Origin: Eggerthellaceae bacterium
Lineage (GTDB): Bacteria; Actinomycetota; Coriobacteriia; Coriobacteriales; Eggerthellaceae
Direction: 5' to 3'
NCBI GenBank assembly: GCA_003452695.1
Contig: DMNP01000356.1
Coordinates: 1 to 5,736, forward strand
Length of the DNA: 5,736 nucleotides
The notes below the pieces were generated by a model. It did not search any database. It saw only the letters and a program-made list of their open reading frames with translations, and was not told the DNA's origin. Both the position numbers and the translations under genes were made by a program. This document shows positions 1 through 4,546 of the stretch, piece by piece (the stretch's first letter is position 1; each line of letters opens with the position of its first letter).

Positions 1-83
1 TGCAGAATCGCCCTCACCCCTCTCCCCGCCCCGCCGCCTGCCGGGCCGTGGGCAGCAACTTGCGAAGCCCCAACGAACGCACG

Positions 84-119
84 ACGCCGCGCGCGGGCAT
101 GACTCGCCGCGGCGTTTTT
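84..119 (+). terminator. Probable intrinsic terminator of a gene left of the window
   Basis: A GC-only stem of 7 bp, CGCCGCG (85-91) with CGCGGCG (108-114), is followed at once by five T residues (115-119). The 16-nt loop is long, so the hairpin is less than ideal. It would end a plus-strand gene lying before position 1. No reading frame in bases 1-83 could be assigned. The T-run also falls in the spacer of the candidate promoter at 99-127, so terminator and promoter overlap. Confidence 0.45.
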
Positions 120-127
120 GCTATACT
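99..127 (+). promoter_or_regulatory. Sigma70-like promoter for the MOSC gene
   Basis: A -10 box TATACT (122-127, 5 of 6 consensus bases) lies 17 bp after a weaker -35 box ATGACT (99-104, 4 of 6). Transcription would begin near 134, leaving a leader of about 120 nt before the MOSC start at 257. The spacing and -10 are good. The -35 lies inside the loop of the preceding terminator hairpin. Confidence 0.5.
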
Positions 128-145
128 CTGCGAAGCCAAGTTTCA

Positions 146-256
146 CCCGCGTGCCTGAAGGCCCATCCGTCGTGCAGCGGAGCGCGGGACCAACATCCTT
201 GCACCGGGCGCGGCGAGGTGGCAGCCGTTGCGTCGACTACGAGAAAGGTGCGACGG
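146..256 (+). promoter_or_regulatory. Structured 5' leader of the MOSC gene (possible cis-regulatory RNA)
   Basis: The leader can fold into a closed junction. An outer stem CCCGCG (146-151) pairs with CGCGGG (183-188) and encloses a GCC-TGAA-GGC hairpin (153-162) and a small CCGT/GCGG hairpin (167-180). A further stem joins 225-231 to 250-256, directly before the start codon, and places the Shine-Dalgarno sequence in or at the edge of its loop. This resembles the aptamer plus ribosome-site-masking layout of a riboswitch, and the downstream gene belongs to molybdenum-cofactor chemistry. I do not recognise a known riboswitch consensus, and GC-rich DNA folds easily by chance. Confidence 0.3.
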
Positions 257-868
257 ATGACCGAATCTTCCGAGTGCACGAAAATCAGAGAGAACGCGAC
301 CGCAAAGGCTCTAGCAGAAGACCTGGGCATCGACAATCCCCTCATGGAATCCGACCAGGGGCCGGCGCCCGTCGAAGGCGACGTGGGAACGGTCGTGTCG
401 GTTAACGTCTCCGAGCGCAAGGGAACGCGCAAGGCACCTGCTGCATCAGGCGCAATCTCGCTCGTGACCGACTTCGGCGTGGACGGCGATGCACACGCCG
501 GCGACTGGCACCGCCAGGTGTCGTTCCTGGCCGAAGAGTCCATCCAGGTGGCGCGCGAACACGGGCTGGACGTGGGCTATGGCGACTTCGCCGAGAACGT
601 GACCACGCGAGGCATAAACGTGAAGGGCATGCCGCTCGGCACGCGGCTGCGGGTGGGCACCGCGACGGTGGAGGTGTCGCAAATCGGAAAGGTGTGCCAC
701 ACGCGCTGTGCCATCTACTACCTGGCAGGCGACTGCATCTTCCCGCGCGAGGGCATATTCGCCTGGGTGGTCGAGCCCGGCGAGGTACGCGCCGGCGATG
801 AAGTGCGCGTGCTCGAGCTCGGCACCGGCGAAGTCCATCGCGCCCTGTCCGACAAACCCCTGACGTGA
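257..868 (+). CDS. MOSC domain-containing protein
   Basis: This 203-aa cytoplasmic protein is a stand-alone MOSC domain (named after the molybdenum-cofactor sulfurase C-terminus), a fold thought to carry or transfer sulfur through a conserved cysteine in Moco-related chemistry. Family motifs run in order: GTVVSVNVSERKGTRK (44-59), GDAHAGDWHRQVS (77-89), GDFAENVTT (109-117), IGKVCHTRC (143-151) and CIFPREGIFA (160-169), then a terminal GEVRAGDEV (175-183). Cys147, Cys151 and Cys160 are the candidate functional cysteines. About 40 residues before the domain are unrecognised. The ATG at 257 is preferred over the in-frame GTG at 218 because AAAGGTG (244-250) sits 6 nt before it. A promoter at 99-127 probably drives it alone. 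The short MOSC class is often linked or fused to MoaC/MogA-type Moco proteins, but no such neighbour is visible and the substrate is unknown. Confidence 0.9.
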   Translation: MTESSECTKIRENATAKALAEDLGIDNPLMESDQGPAPVEGDVGTVVSVNVSERKGTRKAPAASGAISLVTDFGVDGDAHAGDWHRQVSFLAEESIQVAREHGLDVGYGDFAENVTTRGINVKGMPLGTRLRVGTATVEVSQIGKVCHTRCAIYYLAGDCIFPREGIFAWVVEPGEVRAGDEVRVLELGTGEVHRALSDKPLT

Positions 869-1003
869 AGCAGCGGCTTACCGCCGTTCGGCCCCCAGCT
901 TGTCTAGCTATTACCGAGCCAGCATCTGCGAGACACCCTGATGTGTTTTCTGATTGCCTAATGGACTATATGCTGTTTGGCGCTCGTGTTAGATGCGTTT
1001 TTC

Positions 1004-1051
1004 CGGGCAGCCTCCCCCGAGGCTGCCCGAATAACCTTCAGCTCGTTTTTT
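1004..1051 (+). terminator. Hairpin region with T6 tract, candidate MOSC gene terminator
   Basis: CGGGCAGCCTC (1004-1014) and GAGGCTGCCCG (1019-1029) form a perfect 11-bp stem with a CCCC loop, but no T-tract follows it directly. The 3' arm can instead pair onward: CGAG-G-CTG (1018-1025) with CAGCTCG (1039-1045), giving 7 bp with one bulge, followed immediately by TTTTTT (1046-1051). The second fold is the terminator shape. The two folds exclude each other. With no plus-strand gene downstream until 4547, the simplest role is ending the MOSC transcript about 180 nt past its stop. Confidence 0.4.
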
Positions 1052-1097
1052 GATATACATCACGGCGCGCTCGCTGCTTGCTTTCTGCACTGCATGC

Positions 1098-1222
1098 GGC
1101 ATAGCGCCCATGCCAAGCGGGCTTTTCCAAACAGCCTCCCGCGCCTTGGAAGCGAGGCCCCACGCGACCTGCAAGATTCCCTCTGCGGTATTGCCTGTAC
1201 GCCCGCCTGGGAGCTAACGTTC
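1098..1222 (+). repeat. Diverged copy of the palindrome-bounded repeat
   Basis: The segment 1135-1188 matches 2585-2638 at 48 of 54 positions without gaps. The match continues weakly past it: CGCCC, then GGG, then CTAAC around 1201-1219, against the same order at 2650-2668. At its left end lies a short palindrome, GGCAT (1098-1102) with ATGCC (1110-1114), containing AGCGCC as in the palindrome at 2556-2581. The right palindrome is decayed to one half. This marks a dispersed element of about 120 bp rather than a simple local duplication. Confidence 0.7.
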
Positions 1223-1249
1223 GTTCTTTTTCACGGTTGTTCAATCAAG

Positions 1250-1275
1250 ATGGGCAGCGGAAGTGCGCTGCCCAT
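1250..1275. repeat. Perfect 10-bp stem-loop
   Basis: ATGGGCAGCG (1250-1259) and CGCTGCCCAT (1266-1275) form a perfect 10-bp stem with the 6-nt loop GAAGTG. No T-tract follows on either strand, so it does not look like a terminator. Its GGGCAGC core is shared with the hairpin at 1004-1029, which may mean both are relics of one repeat family. Confidence 0.6.
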
Positions 1276-1426
1276 TAATCGCTGGAAGAACCACTTCGAG
1301 AAGCTAAACTCCTATTTGTTGGCCTTGGGCATCTTAACCCTATCGACCAAACGATGATCTGCCTGTAAATGCATTCGAGAGCATGCAATGCATGAGCGCT
1401 TGCGTTTAGCGATGTTCGAATTTCCG

Positions 1427-1810
1427 CTAGCCTTCGCTCAGGCTTACGGGCCCGAATGCATGATTCAGATTTCGATTCACTAGCGACCACTGTTGGGCTT
1501 TTACCTTGCCAACGAGGGACTTCGGCACTTTCACCTTCTTCCAGGTGTATAGGTACTTCGAGCTCCCGTCAGTAGACATGCTCTTTGCGCGATTCCCTTT
1601 ATATGCGAACGTCCTGACTGTCGGCTCTTTCGAATCTTCCTGCAAACGCATCGCGTTTCCCTTGCTGTCGTACTTGTATTTGCCGACAGAGGTCTTCGTT
1701 TTCTTTTTGCCTGACTCAGTGAGAGAATAGCGATCCGTCATCTTGACGGGATGGCCGTTCTTCAGATTTTTGTACTTGACGACATGGCCCCTTTCCAATT
1801 CTGTAACCAC
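1427..1810 (-). pseudogene. C-terminal remnant of a Lys/Tyr-rich secreted-type protein
   Basis: An open frame of 127 codons starts with GTG at 1810, directly after an in-frame TAA (1811-1813), and has no Shine-Dalgarno sequence. The product is rich in Lys, Tyr, Ser and Gly, with short repeats such as KYKNLKNGHPVKM (12-24) and GKYKYDSKGN (43-52) that recall YD-repeat-like strands. It ends with a block YTWKKVKVPKSLVGKVKAQQ followed by WSLVNRNLNHAF (residues 88-119). I associate that ending with C-termini of coriobacterial secreted proteins, from memory only. There is no signal peptide, so the 5' part with the export signal appears lost. The frame is intact to its TAG stop, so a short expressed protein cannot be excluded. 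It lies 65 bp downstream of the DUF6951-like gene on the same strand. Confidence 0.5.
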
Positions 1811-1875
1811 TTAGGCAACGGCGATAAGCAGATATGTTTGCGAAATCGCCTTTCGTTGAACTGCGGCAGTGTGCC

Positions 1876-2196
1876 CTATTCGCTAACGAACCTGAGGGAC
1901 GCATCGCGAGGAAGGGCCATCTGCGCTTCCACCTCCACTGCCTTAACGATGCCTGCGATAGTCGGGCATGCTGCGTGGATACGCGCACCTTGTCGCGCCG
2001 TTTCGAGCAGGGGAGTGTTGCCTGTCATGCCTATAACTGCAAAGGCGTCGACTGGTTGTTCGAGGCCCTCTACCAGTTTGGCAATCATGGTGCATTTGGT
2101 GTCTACGGCGATATTAACCTCGCCCATGTCAGCTGCTTCAACCTTGATGTCGGTCGTAAAACCGCATATGCCTGGATCCACGATTACATGCGTCAT
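1876..2196 (-). CDS. DUF6951-like small cysteine-containing protein
   Basis: This is a 106-aa soluble protein of unknown function. The pattern PGICGF (8-13), an isolated Cys35, HAACPTIAGIVKAVEVEAQM (74-93 region) and a terminal ALPRDASLRF (94-103) fits the family I know as DUF6951, found in anaerobic bacteria and archaea; the family name is from memory. Cys11, Cys35 and Cys78 sit in the conserved blocks, so a metal or redox role is conceivable but unproven. The start at 2196 is chosen because AGGAG (plus 2204-2208) lies 7 nt before ATG and the family similarity begins there. The frame stays open upstream to 3063, but that part is repeat-derived and Arg/Pro-rich and should not be annotated as protein. 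No transmembrane segment or signal peptide is visible. Upstream lie a possible promoter and the palindrome array. Confidence 0.8.
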   Translation of the reverse strand: MTHVIVDPGICGFTTDIKVEAADMGEVNIAVDTKCTMIAKLVEGLEQPVDAFAVIGMTGNTPLLETARQGARIHAACPTIAGIVKAVEVEAQMALPRDASLRFVSE

Positions 2197-2232
2197 TGTT
2201 GGTCTCCTGTCCGCCGTCGGCCCGTCCGCTGC

Positions 2233-2296
2233 CGATTCGCCTAGAATCGCATTCCGGTGGCTGCCCTCCCCCCGGAGAATACCTGCAATTCTACCA
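2233..2296 (-). promoter_or_regulatory. Possible promoter and operator of the DUF6951-like gene
   Basis: On the minus strand TGGTAGAAT (plus 2288-2296) is an extended -10 box, with TAGAAT matching 5 of 6 consensus bases. No good -35 is seen. Transcription would start near 2281, about 85 nt before the ATG. In the leader a perfect inverted repeat CGATTC (2233-2238) and GAATCG (2244-2249) with a 5-nt centre could be an operator or small hairpin. Confidence 0.3.
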
Positions 2297-2348
2297 CTGC
2301 ATGAACAGCCAGAAGCGGGTTCGGCGAGCGCGCCCGCGTCGGCGGGCT

Positions 2349-2684
2349 GGCATAATAGGGTCCTGTTATGCCTTTCTCCCCCGAGCCGCCACACGCGCGG
2401 CCCCGCGAGCTGGCCCTTCGGCATTCGGCCGGCGCACGTGGGGCGCTGCGGGGCATAATAGGGGCCTATTATGCCCCTCGCCGTTCGGCACGAGCGTTTG
2501 CCGGCGCCCTCCATCTGCGCAAACCCATCTGCGGCACGTATGTTCATAACGAGAAGGGCATAACAGCGCCTTATTTTGCCCCCGCCTCCCGCGTCCTGGA
2601 AGCGAACCCCCACGCGACCTGCAAGACTCCCTATGCGGAATCCCCCGTGCGCCCAGAAGGGGCCTAACAGCGCCCTATTAGGCC
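2349..2684. repeat. Array of four palindromes at about 104-bp spacing
   Basis: Four related palindromes lie at 2349-2372, 2450-2477, 2556-2581 and 2661-2684. Their centres are 103, 105 and 104 bp apart. The first two have left halves GGCATAATAGGG and GGGGCATAATAGG; each right half is nearly its exact complement. The last two have left halves beginning GGCATAACAGCG and GGCCTAACAGCG with a few mismatches. The second copy is perfect except for its central base pair. The intervening 77-79 bp differ, though the stretches before palindromes three and four share GCGG and GAAGGG landmarks, so the units look like anciently diverged tandem copies. No T-tracts follow, so these are not terminators, and no cas genes or identical repeats support CRISPR. 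Confidence 0.75.
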
Positions 2685-2905
2685 GGCCGCGGAAGGGACG
2701 CCGGCCGCGGCGGGGGCGTCGGCGGGGATGCCGGTCTTGGTGGGGACGTCGGCGGGGATGCCGGCCGCGGCGGGGGCGTCGGTGCAGGAAGGGATGCCAG
2801 CCCCGGAAAGGATGTCGGTGCCGGAAGGGATGTGTCGGTCCCGGCGGAGGCGTCGGCGGGGATGCCGGCCGCGGAAGGAGCGTCGGCCGTGGAAGGGATG
2901 CCGGC
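2682..2905. repeat. 18-bp GC-rich minisatellite (with 12-bp variants)
   Basis: About 13 tandem units begin alternately with GCC or GTC and usually end GGGAT or GGGGC. Unit borders are 2682, 2700, 2718, 2730, 2748, 2760, 2778, 2796, 2814, 2832, 2852, 2864 and 2882, with a partial unit from 2900. Most are 18 bp; three are the identical 12-bp form GTCGGCGGGGAT (2718, 2748, 2852) and one is 20 bp (2832). The units at 2700 and 2760 are identical. The first unit overlaps the end of the fourth palindrome. The 20-bp unit shifts the frame, which argues against selection as coding sequence. Confidence 0.8.
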
Positions 2906-3090
2906 CCGACCGGCCGCCGCCTCTTTGAAGGTGGCGGTCTCCCCGCCGGCTTTCGCGCAATGCCTGCGCCTTCACGCCGGGCCACCGCCAGCGCAACCCG
3001 CCACCTCTGCATGCTGAAACCCTGGCGGCTGCCTCTAGACGATGAACAAATCATTCTGGCCAAGCGGCACTGAGGCGCGCTCCTGAAAGC

Positions 3091-4254
3091 TCATCCGCAT
3101 AGACCTTTCAAGTCGCCGTAGCCGGCGGCGTCCATCTCGTCGTAAGGGATGAAGCGCAAGGCCGCGCTGTCGATGCAGTAGCGCAGGCCGCCTGCATCCG
3201 CGCGCCCATCGGTGAACACGTGGCCCAGGTGGCTGTCGCCAACGCGGCTGCGGACCTCGGTGCGGTGCATGCCGTGGCTCGTGTCCAGGTACTCTTCGAC
3301 AACCGCCGGGTCTATGGGCTTGGAAAAGCTCGGCCACCCGCAACCCGACTCGAACTTGTCGGACGACGAGAACAGCGGCTCGCCCGTGACGATGTCGACA
3401 TAGATGCCGCGCTCGAACGTGTTCCAGTAGGCGCCCGTGAAGGCGCGCTCGGTGCCATCGTTTTGGGTTATCTCGTACTGCTCGTCGGTCAGCATGCTGC
3501 GCAGCTCGGCTTCGCCTGGCTTGGAGTAGTTGGACGGATCGAGCGACCCCATGGTCGCGCCCCCGCTAGAGGCAACCTCGGCTTCGCTCTCCTGTACGGT
3601 CTTCACGTCGGCCAGGCTGCCGAAATCCACGTGGCAGTAGCCGCCCGGATTCTTCTGCAGGTAGTCCTGATGGTACTCCTCGGCTTCGTAGAAGCATGCA
3701 AGCGGCATGAGCTCGACGGCAATCGCACGGTCGTGCTTTCGCTGCTCTGCGTCGAAGACTTCCTGCAGCACGGCCAGATCGGCCTCATCGACGTAGTAGA
3801 CGCCCGTACGATACTGGTCGCCCACATCGTTGCCCTGCCTGTTCACGCTTGTCGGGTCGATTATCTTGAACAGCTGCTCGGTAAGCGTCCCTAGGCTGAC
3901 CACGCTGGGGTCGTACGTGACGCGCACGGCCTCGGTGTGGCCGGTTGTATGGCTGCAGACCTGCTCGTAGCTGGGATTCTCCACCGTCCCATTCGCATAG
4001 CCGCTCGTCGCATCGGCCACTCCGGGAATGCGCGAGAAGTACTCCTCGACGCCCCAGAAGCAGCCGCCTGCGAAATAGATGCCCTTGCAATTCGCCATGT
4101 CGATATCCACCTCCTGCTGTGGGGCTTCGCCCAGCAACCGACCTTTTCCGCTCGGCGTTCCGGTTCCAGCGCCAACGCTGGAACCGGGGAATGCGCATCC
4201 GACGGCCAGTGCGGCGATGGCGACAACGATCGCACAAAGGGCAATCGGTTTCAT
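3091..4254 (-). CDS. msrAB: Lipoprotein peptide-methionine sulfoxide reductase MsrA-MsrB fusion
   Basis: This 387-aa protein reduces both stereoisomers of methionine sulfoxide: MsrA the S form, MsrB the R form. A hydrophobic signal peptide ends in a lipobox (AVGC, Cys20), so it should be lipid-anchored on the outer face of the membrane. The MsrA domain (about 57-212) has the active site GGCFWG (63-68, Cys65, Glu70) and a likely resolving Cys207 in GYCHVD. After a linker (213-245) the MsrB domain (about 246-375) has SGCGWPSF (resolving Cys305), SHLGHVF (341-347) and RYC with catalytic Cys360. The CxxC zinc pairs of some MsrBs are absent. Asp362 replaces the usual Asn of the RYCIN motif. The ATG at 4254 has a strong AGGAGGT (plus 4261-4267) 6 nt upstream. 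Reductant must come from a thioredoxin-like partner not in the window. The gene diverges from the ABC gene, and 4255-4546 is the shared control region. No clear promoter was found; a -10-like TAAAAT on the minus strand (plus 4318-4323) is weak. Confidence 0.95.
   Translation of the reverse strand: MKPIALCAIVVAIAALAVGCAFPGSSVGAGTGTPSGKGRLLGEAPQQEVDIDMANCKGIYFAGGCFWGVEEYFSRIPGVADATSGYANGTVENPSYEQVCSHTTGHTEAVRVTYDPSVVSLGTLTEQLFKIIDPTSVNRQGNDVGDQYRTGVYYVDEADLAVLQEVFDAEQRKHDRAIAVELMPLACFYEAEEYHQDYLQKNPGGYCHVDFGSLADVKTVQESEAEVASSGGATMGSLDPSNYSKPGEAELRSMLTDEQYEITQNDGTERAFTGAYWNTFERGIYVDIVTGEPLFSSSDKFESGCGWPSFSKPIDPAVVEEYLDTSHGMHRTEVRSRVGDSHLGHVFTDGRADAGGLRYCIDSAALRFIPYDEMDAAGYGDLKGLCG
4160..4187 (-). 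repeat. Perfect 12-bp stem-loop inside the msrAB linker codons
   Basis: CCGGTTCCAGCG (4160-4171) and CGCTGGAACCGG (4176-4187) form a perfect 12-bp stem with a 4-nt loop. It sits about 68-95 nt into the msrAB message, in codons for the Gly/Ser/Thr-rich stretch just after lipidated Cys20. No T-tract follows, so it is not an ordinary terminator. It could slow early translation or be a chance product of flexible linker codons. Confidence 0.6.
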
Positions 4255-4408
4255 GCGCAGACCTCCTGTAGCCGAATAAAGAATTGCGCTCGCGCCACGC
4301 CCGTATCACCTTGCATCATTTTACTACCCTGCCAGCATGTACGTGGCCTCCCCTGTCGTCCATGGCCTTGCGCTTGGGCTCCATGTGTACAATTCCCTTT
4401 TTGCTCGG

Positions 4409-4436
4409 TTCGGCACGCGTAGATTCGGCACGCGTA
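4409..4436. repeat. Direct repeat in the msrAB/ABC intergenic region
   Basis: The 13-bp sequence TTCGGCACGCGTA occurs at 4409-4421 and again at 4424-4436, a 15-bp period with no mismatch. Each copy contains the palindrome ACGCGT. The position, 155-182 bp before the msrAB start and 111-138 bp before the ABC start, suits tandem regulator sites, but no known regulator motif is recognised. Confidence 0.55.
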
Positions 4437-4453
4437 ATGCACCCATCCGCTAT

Positions 4454-4534
4454 AAAAGTAAGTTTTAGATAACATTTATATGGCACACGGGGCCAGGGTG
4501 CTCTATCATGCATAGTTAGCGGTAACTTACTTTT
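4454..4534. promoter_or_regulatory. Long inverted repeat, probable operator of the ABC gene
   Basis: AAAAGTAAGTT (4454-4464) and AACTTACTTTT (4524-4534) are exact 11-bp inverted copies separated by 59 bp. The right copy ends just before the ABC ribosome binding site. It overlaps two smaller symmetric elements: AGTTA (4514-4518) with TAACT (4523-4527), and GTAACTTAC (4522-4530). Two separated identical sites bracketing the promoter zone suggest a dimeric repressor, possibly looping the DNA. TetR-, MarR- or DtxR-type regulators are all possible. The GTTAGC-GTAAC core recalls iron-type DtxR boxes but is one base too long for the 19-bp consensus. Confidence 0.5.
4504..4509 (+). promoter_or_regulatory. 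Candidate -10 box of the ABC gene
   Basis: TATCAT matches the -10 consensus at 5 of 6 bases and lies 38 nt before the ABC start codon, between the two inverted-repeat arms. No convincing -35 box is found 16-18 bp upstream, so the promoter may need an activator, or the true start may be elsewhere in this AT-richer segment. Confidence 0.3.
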
Positions 4535-4546
4535 GAAAGGAGCGCA

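Larger units (their letters stand above)
869..1426. other. Gene-free stretch with hairpins and a degenerate repeat copy
   Basis: I see no supportable gene in these 558 bases. The short open frames lack ribosome binding sites and recognisable protein sequence. The stretch holds a strong hairpin and T-run (1004-1051), a diverged copy of the 2556-2674 repeat (1098-1222) and a second perfect hairpin (1250-1275). From about 1280 to 1426 base composition is closer to AT-neutral, with several ATGCAT/GCATGC hexamers (1368-1395). It looks like decayed intergenic DNA between two converging genes. Confidence 0.6.
2197..3090. other. Repeat-rich intergenic block between the DUF6951-like gene and msrAB
   Basis: No gene is supportable in these 894 bases. 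From left to right there is the DUF6951-like 5' region (2197-2300), four spaced palindromes (2349-2684), an 18-bp minisatellite (2682-2905) and about 185 unassigned bases (2906-3090) downstream of msrAB. The last part has a 6-bp inverted repeat, CCGCCA (2998-3003) with TGGCGG (3023-3028), but no convincing msrAB terminator. Frames are open on both strands because the repeats are GC-rich and mostly multiples of six bases. Their translations are low-complexity Arg/Gly/Pro/Ala strings. Confidence 0.7.

Noticed and set aside
218..256. GTG start 13 codons upstream for the MOSC protein
   Set aside because: No good Shine-Dalgarno precedes it, while AAAGGTG sits 6 nt before the ATG at 257.
865..1357. 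Short plus-strand frames after the MOSC gene (865-1053 and 977-1357)
   Set aside because: They have no ribosome sites and cross the hairpins and the degenerate repeat. Their products show no recognisable sequence.
1368..1463. Clustered ATGCAT/GCATGC hexamers near the end of the remnant gene
   Set aside because: These are short self-complementary words with no regular spacing or longer shared context, so chance is sufficient.
2349..2684. CRISPR array
   Set aside because: The repeats are palindromic and not identical, spacers are 77-79 bp, only four copies exist and no cas gene is visible. The spacers also share landmarks, which points to diverged tandem units.
2197..3063. Minus-strand open frame extending the DUF6951-like gene to 395 residues
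   Set aside because: The added 289 residues are Arg/Pro/Gly-rich translation of the palindrome and minisatellite DNA. The strong ribosome site and the start of family similarity both fall at 2196.
2576..3073. Plus-strand 165-codon open frame
   Set aside because: It is a low-complexity product of the 18-bp repeats, with no ribosome site. Opposite-strand and alternative frames are equally open, as expected for repeats in multiples of six bases.
3220..3894. Plus-strand 224-codon frame opposite msrAB
   Set aside because: It is a shadow of the high-GC msrAB gene, whose motifs leave no doubt about the coding strand.
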